DNA of 64,000 bases, taken from NCBI GenBank assembly GCA_002716355.1, contig PBAU01000002.1:32000-95999 (forward strand). Reading direction: 5' to 3'. The number at the start of each line of letters is the position of its first letter. Positions within the stretch are counted from its first letter, which is position 1. Below the pieces are notes generated by a model. It was given only the letters and a program-made list of their open reading frames with translations. It was not told where the DNA came from and made no database searches. Position numbers and translations under genes: made by a program. The stretch is from a bacterium (GTDB lineage Bacteria; UBP7; UBA6624). Positions 44,480 to 52,099 of the stretch are shown piece after piece.

Positions 44480-45412
44480 ATGACAGAGGATCGTACAAAC
44501 AAGGTTCATTTAAACGTTATCAGGTTAGGCAAGCTGGTTGTTTTTGCGTTAAAAAAAGCTCTTAAGGGTAGCACCTTTAACATAGATGCTTTTCTTGCAA
44601 AATGCAGAGCAAGAGAGACTGAAATCAACCTGTTAGAGATGGAAATTGAACAGGATCTCCAGACTTTAATGAGACCAGAGCTGGAAGATAAAGATTGTCG
44701 TCACTTTACAGCGTTGTTGAAAATCAATAATGACCTTGAGAGGATTGGCGATTATGCCATGGCGATAGCTAAATATCTTGTTGATGTTGACATGTCAGAA
44801 ACGGTGAAAATTGAATCCAAATTTAAAAAATTATCAAAAGCATCTATAGAGATGCTTGAAAGATCCGTTAAGGCAATAGAGCTTGAAGATATCAACCTAG
44901 CCAAGCAGGTTATTCGTGATGACGATTATGTTGATAAATTGAACAAGGCAATAATCAAGATTCTTTTAAGCAGTAAAAATCCAGATATGGCTTCGGTTGT
45001 TTCGTTGGTTAATTTGTGTAGAAGATTGGAGAGGACAGCAGATCATGCAACCAACATAGCAGAAGATTTGGTTTTTTGGATAGAGGGTGATGTTTTGAGG
45101 CATCCCACAAAAAAAAGATCCTTTATGTTTAATGAGATTGAAATATATCCAAACAGCAGAGAGATTAAGATTTCAGAAAAGGTCCATCTTTCTAAAAGTG
45201 AATGGGAGATATTCATACACCTTATAGAAAGATCTCCAGACGGTGTTTCTAGAGAGGATCTTATGAAAAATGCTTTAGGCTACGACTCTTCTGTTGAAAC
45301 TCGAACTATCGATCAACACGTGGTTAGATTGCGAAAAAAACTAGGCCACAAAAAAACACTTTTGAAATCTATAGCTGGATTCGGTTACAAAGTGGTTAAT
45401 TCAAAGAATTAA
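44480..45412 (+). CDS. PhoU domain fused to a PhoB-type winged-helix DNA-binding domain
   Basis: The 310-residue product has two parts. Residues about 5-205 form a PhoU double repeat with ERIGDYAMAIAKYL and ERTADHATNIAEDLVFWIEG. Residues about 215-310 form an OmpR/PhoB C-terminal winged helix (LSKSEWEIFIHLIERS, SREDLM, ETRTIDQHVVRLRKKLG, SIAGFGYKV). There is no receiver domain. I use ATG 44480, with GAGAAG six bases upstream; ATG 44477 and TTG 44444 are alternatives. It precedes pstSCAB-B-phoU, so it probably lets a PhoU module that senses Pst activity control transcription directly. No PhoR or PhoB is in the window. Confidence 0.85.
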   Translation: MTEDRTNKVHLNVIRLGKLVVFALKKALKGSTFNIDAFLAKCRARETEINLLEMEIEQDLQTLMRPELEDKDCRHFTALLKINNDLERIGDYAMAIAKYLVDVDMSETVKIESKFKKLSKASIEMLERSVKAIELEDINLAKQVIRDDDYVDKLNKAIIKILLSSKNPDMASVVSLVNLCRRLERTADHATNIAEDLVFWIEGDVLRHPTKKRSFMFNEIEIYPNSREIKISEKVHLSKSEWEIFIHLIERSPDGVSREDLMKNALGYDSSVETRTIDQHVVRLRKKLGHKKTLLKSIAGFGYKVVNSKN

Positions 45413-45500
45413 AACAAATTTGTTACAAGTTTTTAAAAAATCACAAAGAATACTATTTAAGATTTCAACTTAAATCCAAAAAGGAGGATTTTATATAAAA
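45413..45500 (+). promoter_or_regulatory. pstS upstream region with palindrome and shared word
   Basis: The 88-base gap contains the perfect palindrome AACAAATTTGTT (45413-45424), overlapping TTGTTACA (45420-45427) and then TTTTTAAAA. The same TTGTTACA plus T run and AAAA occurs before the PhoU-winged-helix gene at 44422. AAGGAGG (45481-45487) is the ribosome site for pstS. A Pho-box-like operator recognised by the upstream regulator is plausible but unproven; the enterobacterial CTGTCAT repeat is absent. Confidence 0.4.
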
Positions 45501-46385
45501 ATGAAATTTAAATTTTCAAGCTTTTTTATATTGTTAGTTTTAGTAGTTACCAGTTGTGCAAGGCCGCAGGATTCTGAAGGAAATGCCGCAGGAAGTAGTT
45601 CCTCGGGAAGCGAGCAAAGCATACAGGTGACAGGCTCTGACACCATGGTTAACTTAGGTCAAGCATGGGCTGAAGAATATACAAAAACGAACCCCAACGC
45701 ATATATTGCTGTTGGTGGCGGAGGCTCTGGTGTTGGGATCGCTGCCTTGATGAATGGAACTGCTGATCTCGCAAATTCATCCAGAGCAATTAAGGACAAA
45801 GAGATCTCAAAGGCAAACGAACTTGGCTTCGGTATCAAGGAGTATATTGTTGGTTGGGATGGGCTTGCTGTTGTCGTTCACCCAGATAATCCAGTTAACC
45901 AATTGTCAATTTTGCAAATCGCAGAAATTTTTACTGCCAAAATTACAAACTGGAAAGAGGTTGGTGGTGATGATTTAGAGATTGTTTTGTTGTCACGAGA
46001 GGTAAATAGTGGAACACATGTTTACTTCAAAGAAAATGTCGTTGGATCTTTAGGTAAGGGTACTGAATTCAGCGAAGAGGCGTTATTGATGCCAAGTAGC
46101 CAAGCACTTGCTGATGAGGTAACAAATAATATTGGCGCAATTGGCTATTATGGCATGGGTTATTTGTCACCATCACAAAAGCCAATTGATGTATCTGTTG
46201 ATGGGGTTGTTTTTGTTCCACCAACTATAGAAAATGTTCTTAATAAAACATATCCAATTGCGAGACCCCTACACATGTTTTCAAGAGATAACATTTCTGC
46301 AGCAGCAAAAGCTTATATTGAGTGGATAATGGGAGAGGGGGGCCAGGCTGTTGTTGCAGCACAGGATTTTGTCCCCTTGAGCTGA
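45501..46385 (+). CDS. pstS: Phosphate ABC transporter, substrate-binding lipoprotein
   Basis: The 294-residue product has a lipoprotein signal ending VVTSC (Cys19) and then a Ser/Gly spacer. The PstS/SBP pattern follows: VTGSDTMVNLGQAWAEEY, VGGGGSGVGIAALMNGTADLANSSRAI, and LSREVNSGTHVYFKENV for the phosphate contacts. It captures phosphate at the outer face of the inner membrane and passes it to PstCA. Confidence 0.95.
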   Translation: MKFKFSSFFILLVLVVTSCARPQDSEGNAAGSSSSGSEQSIQVTGSDTMVNLGQAWAEEYTKTNPNAYIAVGGGGSGVGIAALMNGTADLANSSRAIKDKEISKANELGFGIKEYIVGWDGLAVVVHPDNPVNQLSILQIAEIFTAKITNWKEVGGDDLEIVLLSREVNSGTHVYFKENVVGSLGKGTEFSEEALLMPSSQALADEVTNNIGAIGYYGMGYLSPSQKPIDVSVDGVVFVPPTIENVLNKTYPIARPLHMFSRDNISAAAKAYIEWIMGEGGQAVVAAQDFVPLS

Positions 46386-46416
46386 CTTTAGCCTGATTTG
46401 ATTAAGATTTGAACTT

Positions 46417-47328
46417 GTGAAAAATATAAAATTAAAAAAGCATAAAACAGAGACTTTCAAACAGCCTCTGTCTGAAAAAATAACAGAGGCATGCTTGCGT
46501 TTTGCAGCATGGCTATGCATCTTTTTTATTGCCTGCATTCTTTATTTTTTAGTAAAAGAAAGTGGCGGGGTTTTTTTTAGTGACATTTTTACTATTACAG
46601 GTAAATTTTGGAGACCAATCAGTGAACCTCCAGATTTTGGTGTTTGGGTATTGCTTGCAGGCAGTTTGGCAGTAACGTTAACAGCATCTCTAATCGCAGT
46701 GCCCCTAGGGATTTGTGCAGCTATTTTTATCGGCGAACTGCTGCCACAGAAATTTAGAGAATTTTTGAAAGTTATAGTTGAATTTCTAGCAGCAATACCA
46801 AGTGTTGTTATTGGGTTCTTGGGCATGATTATTCTTGCACCATACATCAAGGAAGCTTTTGACCTAAAAACAGGCTTAACGGCTTTTTCGGCAGCATTGA
46901 TGCTTGCATGGATGGCAATGCCGACAATAGTCAGTTTAACTGAGGATGCTCTCAGAAGTGTACCTGATACTTTAAGAGATGGGGCTCTTGCTCTTGGTGC
47001 TACCAAATGGCAAATGATCACAAGGGTGCTTTTGCCAACAGCAAAACCAGGCATACTTGCTGCAGCAATGCTTGGTGTTGGAAGGGTGATAGGTGAAACA
47101 ATGGCGGTTTTAATGATTAGTGGTAATTCTGCCAGGATACCAAGTAGCATCATGGAGCCAGTCAGAACTCTCACTGCAACAATTGCTGCAGAAATGGGAG
47201 AAACAGTCAAGGGCGATGAGCATTATCAAGCCCTTTTTGGCTTGGGTGTTGTTTTATTTATTATCACATTGCTAATTAATACTGCAGCAGATAGGTTTAT
47301 TAATAAAAAATACACAGAAGAATCATGA
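46417..47328 (+). CDS. pstC: Phosphate ABC transporter permease PstC
   Basis: The 303-residue permease has six hydrophobic helices, the MetI-type EAA loop DALRSVPDTLRDGALALGATKWQ split by no break, and VIGETMAVLMISGN after it. A start at GTG 46417 gives the full cytoplasmic N-terminus. It pairs with PstA, whose ATG overlaps its stop. Confidence 0.95.
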   Translation: MKNIKLKKHKTETFKQPLSEKITEACLRFAAWLCIFFIACILYFLVKESGGVFFSDIFTITGKFWRPISEPPDFGVWVLLAGSLAVTLTASLIAVPLGICAAIFIGELLPQKFREFLKVIVEFLAAIPSVVIGFLGMIILAPYIKEAFDLKTGLTAFSAALMLAWMAMPTIVSLTEDALRSVPDTLRDGALALGATKWQMITRVLLPTAKPGILAAAMLGVGRVIGETMAVLMISGNSARIPSSIMEPVRTLTATIAAEMGETVKGDEHYQALFGLGVVLFIITLLINTAADRFINKKYTEES

Positions 47329-48185
47329 ACTTTAAAAAACAAAATCCAATCAACCAGCAAAAAAGGGCCACTTTTGGCTTGGGGCTTATAACAGCCATTG
47401 TGGTTATTCCGGTTTTATTGATACTAGGTGTTGTTTTTGTTAAGGGTATTTCAGTTATAGATTGGAACTTCCTGACCACTGAACCCACCAATGGTTTAAG
47501 AGAGGGCGGGGTTTTCCCGGCCATAGTTGGAACATTGATCCTGGTTGTTGGGGCCGTGGTTTGGAGTGTCCCTTTTGGTGTGGCTACTGCAATTTATCTT
47601 GTTGAATATTCTCCAAGAAGCCGAGCAGCTAACTTGGTTAGGTTAGCAATCTTAAATTTAGCAGGAGTCCCCAGTGTTGTTTACGGGTTGTTTGGCTTGG
47701 GGGTGTTTGTCATAGCTTTAAAATTTGGCGCAAGCATTTTAGCGGGAACTTTAACCCTTGCTCTGATGGGTTTGCCAGTAATAGTCACATCAACTGCAGA
47801 AGCGTTAAAAGCTGTTCCTGATAGATTCAGAGAAGCAAGCTTGGCATTGGGTGCTAGCAAATGGCAAACAACTAGGCATGTTGTTCTTCCAAACTCCATA
47901 CAGGGAATTTTGACCGGAATAATTTTAGAAATTAGTCGTGCTGGCGGAGAGACTGCACCAATTTTGTTCACTGTAGCAGCTTTTTATTTACCAAGATTGC
48001 CACAAAGTATCTTTGATCAGGTCATGGCGCTTCCAATGCATCTTTTTGCAATCTCAACACAGGTGCCTAACATAGGCTTGGATGTGAGATATGCAGTTGC
48101 CTTAACGTTGTTGTTTTTAGTTTTAGGCATCAATGCAGTTGCAATTTCCATAAGAGCAAAAATTAGGAAAAACAGAATATGGTAA
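47325..48185 (+). CDS. pstA: Phosphate ABC transporter permease PstA
   Basis: The 286-residue permease has the typical IDWNFLTTEPTNGLREGGVFPAIVGT opening region, LAGVPSVVYGLFGLGVF, and the EAA loop AVPDRFREASLALGASKWQ, followed by SRAGGETAPILFT. It overlaps pstC by four bases and the first pstB gene by seven, so the operon is tightly coupled. Confidence 0.95.
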   Translation: MNFKKQNPINQQKRATFGLGLITAIVVIPVLLILGVVFVKGISVIDWNFLTTEPTNGLREGGVFPAIVGTLILVVGAVVWSVPFGVATAIYLVEYSPRSRAANLVRLAILNLAGVPSVVYGLFGLGVFVIALKFGASILAGTLTLALMGLPVIVTSTAEALKAVPDRFREASLALGASKWQTTRHVVLPNSIQGILTGIILEISRAGGETAPILFTVAAFYLPRLPQSIFDQVMALPMHLFAISTQVPNIGLDVRYAVALTLLFLVLGINAVAISIRAKIRKNRIW

Positions 48186-48928
48186 AAGAAATCATTATTA
48201 AATCTTTGTCGGTTTCATATGGAAACAAACAGGCAATAAGAAATTTGTCTTTATCGGTTGAAAAAAATGAAATATTAGGAATCATTGGTCCTACTACTTC
48301 AGGAAAAACAACCTTACTTACAGTTTTAAACAGAATGATCGACACAATACCGTCAGTTGCGATTTCCGGCAATGTTTCCATGGGTGATATTGATGTTTTG
48401 ACAACACCAAACATCCATAGTCTCAGGAGGTCTGTTGGGATGATTTTTGCCCTTCCGGTCGCTTTGCCCATGACTATTAGGGAAAATGTTGAATATGGCC
48501 CAAAGATGGCTGGAGAGGCAAAAGGAGAGTTGGAGACAAGGGTTAAAGAAAGTCTTGTGCAGGCTGGATTATGGGATGAGGTGCACGACAGGTTGGACAC
48601 CCCGGCATTAAAGCTTTCAGGCGGCCAGCAACAAAGGCTTTGCATCGCAAGGGCTTTAGCATTAAAGCCAAAGGTTTTATTGCTTGATGAGCCTTGTTCG
48701 GGGCTTGATCCAATCTCAACATCCAGAATAGAGGATACACTGAGTCAATTAAAAAATGACATGACTATCATCTTGGTCACAAACAACCCCCATCAAGCTG
48801 CTCGTGTTGCTCATCGAACAGCTTTTATGCTTAAGGGCGAGCTTATCGAGCTTGCTGACACAGACACACTGTTCACAAATCCTGCAGACAATAGAACAAA
48901 AGAATACATTGAGGGTAAATTTGGATAA
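48179..48928 (+). CDS. PstB-type ATPase 1, with degenerate Q-loop and H-loop
   Basis: The 249-residue ATPase has Walker A GPTTSGKTT (37-45), signature LSGGQQQRL (146-154), and Walker B LLLDEP with the catalytic Glu171. The Q-loop glutamine is replaced by Ala91 (usual FQ reads FA) and the H-loop histidine by Asn202 (usual VTHN reads VTNN). Its own nucleotide pocket is therefore likely poor in hydrolysis, while its signature helix is intact and can complete the partner's site. The next gene encodes a PstB with the complementary defect, so the two probably form a heterodimer on PstCA. Confidence 0.88.
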   Translation: MVKEIIIKSLSVSYGNKQAIRNLSLSVEKNEILGIIGPTTSGKTTLLTVLNRMIDTIPSVAISGNVSMGDIDVLTTPNIHSLRRSVGMIFALPVALPMTIRENVEYGPKMAGEAKGELETRVKESLVQAGLWDEVHDRLDTPALKLSGGQQQRLCIARALALKPKVLLLDEPCSGLDPISTSRIEDTLSQLKNDMTIILVTNNPHQAARVAHRTAFMLKGELIELADTDTLFTNPADNRTKEYIEGKFG

Positions 48929-49692
48929 TGGCAAAAACTCTAATTAAATCTGAAAAATTCAATTTGTGGTATGGTGACTTTCAAGCTTTAATTGATATAG
49001 ATCTCGACATACCAGAAAATCAAGTTACAGCTGTTGTGGGTCCTTCAGGATGCGGAAAAAGCACTTTTGTTCGTTGTATCAACAGGCTAAACGATCAAAT
49101 AAACACAGTTAGCACCAAGGGTTCTATTTTTATTGATGGGACAGACATTTACCAATATACGGCTGATGAGGTTGTTGGGCTTAGGCGATCTGTCGGGATG
49201 GTTTTTCAGAGACCCAACCCCTTTCCGCTTTCTGTTTTTGAAAACGTTGCTTTTGGCTTAAAGACAAACCCCATGGTTCCTGATCATCAAACCATAAAAA
49301 AGGAAGTCAATAAAGCGCTGCAAGCGGTAGGTTTGCTTGAGGACCTAGACGGTAACCTTGCGAGACCAGGAACCAGTCTTTCCCTGGAACAGCAGCAAAG
49401 ATTATGTATTGCAAGATGCCTGCCAACAAGGCCCAAAATATTGCTTATGGACGAACCTTGTTCAGCATTGGATCCAAGCGATACCGATAAGGTAGAGGAG
49501 CTCATAAGGGAATTAAGGAAAGACTATACCGTTGTGATAGTGACCCACAACCTACAACAAGCTGGCAGAATTTCTGATCAATCTGTATTATTCCATTTGG
49601 GCAAAATTATTGAAGCAGCACCAACAGCAGATTTCTTCCAGAACCCGAAAGAAAAAAGAACAAGAGACTTTATTACAGGTCGTTATGGTTAG
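48928..49692 (+). CDS. PstB-type ATPase 2, with altered ABC signature
   Basis: The 254-residue ATPase has a perfect Walker A GPSGCGKST (38-46), Q-loop Gln94 in VFQRPNPFP, Walker B LLMDEP with Glu176, and H-loop His207 in VTHN. Its ABC signature, normally LSGGQ, reads LSLEQ (151-155). The protein therefore supplies a good nucleotide pocket but a poor signature. Combined with PstB1 it yields one consensus site (its own pocket with the PstB1 signature) and one degenerate site. The ATG shares a base with the previous stop. Confidence 0.9.
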   Translation: MAKTLIKSEKFNLWYGDFQALIDIDLDIPENQVTAVVGPSGCGKSTFVRCINRLNDQINTVSTKGSIFIDGTDIYQYTADEVVGLRRSVGMVFQRPNPFPLSVFENVAFGLKTNPMVPDHQTIKKEVNKALQAVGLLEDLDGNLARPGTSLSLEQQQRLCIARCLPTRPKILLMDEPCSALDPSDTDKVEELIRELRKDYTVVIVTHNLQQAGRISDQSVLFHLGKIIEAAPTADFFQNPKEKRTRDFITGRYG

Positions 49693-49701
49693 GAGTTAAA
49701 T

Positions 49702-50349
49702 ATGACTAAAAGATTAACAAAACTTATTGATAAAATCAAAGTAAAAACCTTGGCAATGGCTCAAGATGTTTGCAAATCAATGGATGATGCAATGGAGGCA
49801 ATTTTAAATTCTAGCGATGATAAATATCAAGCAATGAAACAACGAGAAGATAATATTGATTCGCTAGAAGTTGAGATCGAAGAATCCATACTTGGCACCA
49901 TTGCTGTCCATCAACCTGTTGCAGATGATTTAAGAATTCTTGCAGCAATGTTGAAGATTACAAATGACTTAGAAAGAATTGGTGATTATGCGATCAAAAT
50001 TGCTCAAAGGGGCAAGGATATTGACGCCAACTTGATCAAGAGCATCAAAGCTCCTTTGTCTAAATTGGGAACATCTTCAATCCAGATGATTAAAGATGCA
50101 GTACAGGCTTTAGACGCAGGAGATGCAGATTTAGCCCAGAAGGTTAGAGATGCTGATGACCAGGTGGATGAGCTTAACAAATCCCTCATAAAGGAATTAT
50201 CCAAAATCGATGATGATGACTTTGAGTCCTTGGTCGCACTGGTTTCAATATCCAGAAGATTCGAAAGAGCTGCTGATCATGCAACAAACATAGCAGAAGA
50301 TGTTTTGTTCTGGCTTGAAGGCAGGATATTCAGACACGGTGAAACCTAA
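49702..50349 (+). CDS. phoU: Phosphate transport regulator PhoU
   Basis: The 215-residue helical protein has two PhoU repeats: ILAAMLKITNDLERIGDYAIKIA and VSISRRFERAADHATNIAEDVLFWLEGR. It links Pst activity to signalling and limits phosphate uptake. It is the second PhoU module of the operon; the first, at 44480, is fused to a DNA-binding domain and resembles this one in the ERAADHATNIAED region, so the two probably arose by duplication and may pair with each other. Confidence 0.93.
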   Translation: MTKRLTKLIDKIKVKTLAMAQDVCKSMDDAMEAILNSSDDKYQAMKQREDNIDSLEVEIEESILGTIAVHQPVADDLRILAAMLKITNDLERIGDYAIKIAQRGKDIDANLIKSIKAPLSKLGTSSIQMIKDAVQALDAGDADLAQKVRDADDQVDELNKSLIKELSKIDDDDFESLVALVSISRRFERAADHATNIAEDVLFWLEGRIFRHGET

Positions 50350-50354
50350 ACCAG

Positions 50355-50380
50355 CACTTGGGCATAAAATTGCCTAAGTG
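50355..50380 (+). promoter_or_regulatory. Hairpin between phoU and the deacetylase gene that covers its GTG start
   Basis: CACTTGGGCA (50355-50364) and TGCCTAAGTG (50371-50380) form a 10-bp stem with one G-T pair and a six-base loop. It follows the phoU stop and its right arm contains the GTG start (50378-50380) of the deacetylase gene. It could end the phosphate operon or control the start of the next gene. It is not followed by a T run, so a standard intrinsic terminator is unlikely. Confidence 0.45.
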
Positions 50381-51265
50381 AAAAAAGTTCGTTATTTTCA
50401 AAGACCATCAGAGTATTGGAAGGATCATGTTTTCCCAATGCGAAAAATGGATTTGTTGAAAAAACGTATCGAAGAATCGTTTTCAATTGATTTTGTTGAG
50501 CCTGACAGTTTGCCAGAAGGTTCAATTGCACTCACGCATCACCGCAATTTTATAAATCGTATACATTCATATTTTGATAACCCCGAAGCTTCTTATGGTG
50601 AGTTTGAAGCAAGATGTGACAGTTGGGTTTTTGAGAACGAATGCAAGGCGGTTGCCGGCACTTTGTCTGCATGCAGGGATGCCTTGCTGCAGGGTTGGGG
50701 TTTTAATATTGGCGGCGGATTGCACCATTCTTTCCCTGATCATGGAGAGGGTTTCTGTATCATTAACGATATTGCAATTTCAATTAACCAACTTATCAAA
50801 GAGGGCAATATCCATAATGCAGCTGTAGTCGATCTTGACGTGCATCAAGGCAATGGTACTGCTGTTTGTTTCCAAAATAGCCCAAATGTAAAAACAATCT
50901 CATTGCATCAACAGCATAATTATCCATCCTGGAAACCTAAATCAGATTTAGACATTGGTTTAGACGACGGAACAGGTGATAGCGCTTATTTGCAGCATCT
51001 ATCAACTGCACTTGATTGGCTTTCAACACAAGATAAACCTGACTTGGTTTTATTTTTGGCAGGTGCTGACCCTTATCGAAAAGACCAGCTTGGAGGGCTT
51101 GCGCTCACAAAAGCGGGCTTAAGCTCAAGAGATAGGCTTGTAATAGAGTGGTGCAAAAATAAAAATTGCCCAGTAGCGATTGTTTTGGCTGGTGGCTACG
51201 CTAAGGATGTAAATGACGTTGTTGATATACACTTTAATACATTCAAATGTTTAATGGAGGTTTAA
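50378..51265 (+). CDS. Histone deacetylase-superfamily deacetylase
   Basis: The 295-residue product has the zinc-dependent deacetylase site: GGGLHHSFPDHGEGFCIINDIA with the paired histidines, VVDLDVHQGNGTA with two zinc ligands, and LAGADPYRKDQLGGLALT. It is compact like class IV or bacterial acetoin/acetylpolyamine-type members. The substrate could be acetylated polyamines, acyl sugars or protein lysines; position next to a mannoside set does not decide it. The start is GTG 50378, inside a hairpin. Confidence 0.88.
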   Translation: MKKVRYFQRPSEYWKDHVFPMRKMDLLKKRIEESFSIDFVEPDSLPEGSIALTHHRNFINRIHSYFDNPEASYGEFEARCDSWVFENECKAVAGTLSACRDALLQGWGFNIGGGLHHSFPDHGEGFCIINDIAISINQLIKEGNIHNAAVVDLDVHQGNGTAVCFQNSPNVKTISLHQQHNYPSWKPKSDLDIGLDDGTGDSAYLQHLSTALDWLSTQDKPDLVLFLAGADPYRKDQLGGLALTKAGLSSRDRLVIEWCKNKNCPVAIVLAGGYAKDVNDVVDIHFNTFKCLMEV

Positions 51266-51269
51266 GGTG

Positions 51270-52094
51270 ATGTTGTTAGGTTTGTTATTTATATCTAATC
51301 TTTTTAATTCAGACTGCACAGATGCAGAAAAATCCTTTAGGGGTTATTTAGCACATGAGTCAAAAAGCGAAATCACGATAGATGGAAAGTTGGATGATCT
51401 CTCATGGAGAAAAGCACTATGGTCGGATTGTTTTGTAGACATAGAGGGATCACTTCAGCCTAATCCAAAATATAAAACGAGATTAAAAATGTTATGGGAT
51501 GAGAATTACTTTTACATCGCTGCACTAATGGAGGATCCTCATATTTGGGCCGTAAGCACAGAACGAGATTCTTATATTTGGCAAAATGAAGGGGATTTTG
51601 AGGTTTTTATAGATCCCGACAGTAATTCTTTGGACTATATTGAAATTGAAATTAACGCCATGGGAACAGAATGGGATCTTCTTATGGATAAACCGTATAG
51701 CGAAGGTGGCGTTAATGATGATAGTTGGGATATTCAAGGCCTTAAATCAGCAGTTACTATTGATGGAACCTTAAACAACCCTGAAGATATAGATAAAAAA
51801 TGGATAGTTGAAATTGCAATTCCCTGGAAAGGTATAAACCAAACCGCAAATGTTTCTATGCCGCCAAAAAATAATGATTCTTGGAGAATTAATTTTTCTA
51901 GAGTATGGTGGGATCACGAAGTGATTGATGGCCGTTATGTCAAGATTGGAGAGGCTTTTGAAGGCCTGGAGTCAAATTGGGTTTGGTCTGCACAGGGTGT
52001 GATCAATATGCATGATCCTAGCCTTTGGGGCTTTGTAACTTTTAAAAAATTTGAAAAATCTCAAAATCGCATACTTGATTTTTTGTCTAGGTGA
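51270..52094 (+). CDS. Exported CBM9-like carbohydrate-binding protein
   Basis: The 274-residue product has an N-terminal signal-like segment (MLLGLLFISNLF) and then the CBM9 pattern: DGKLDDLSWRKA, LKMLWDENYFYIAALMEDP, EGDFEVFIDPD, YIEIEINAMGTEWD, and a late INFSRVWWDHEV. CBM9 domains bind sugar ends. ATG 51270 is chosen because GGAGG lies nine bases upstream; a GTG three bases earlier is possible. It precedes a sugar-type symporter and two mannoside enzymes, so it may bind glycans at the cell surface. Confidence 0.8.
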   Translation: MLLGLLFISNLFNSDCTDAEKSFRGYLAHESKSEITIDGKLDDLSWRKALWSDCFVDIEGSLQPNPKYKTRLKMLWDENYFYIAALMEDPHIWAVSTERDSYIWQNEGDFEVFIDPDSNSLDYIEIEINAMGTEWDLLMDKPYSEGGVNDDSWDIQGLKSAVTIDGTLNNPEDIDKKWIVEIAIPWKGINQTANVSMPPKNNDSWRINFSRVWWDHEVIDGRYVKIGEAFEGLESNWVWSAQGVINMHDPSLWGFVTFKKFEKSQNRILDFLSR

Positions 52095-52099
52095 ATTGA

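Noticed and set aside
46542-47210. A 222-residue open frame opposite pstC
   Set aside because: It is a long antisense frame with no family motif and mirrors a well-supported gene.
48179-48928. PstB1 as a decaying duplicate
   Set aside because: Its Walker A, signature and Walker B are conserved and its defects are complementary to those of PstB2; it is also tightly coupled in the operon.
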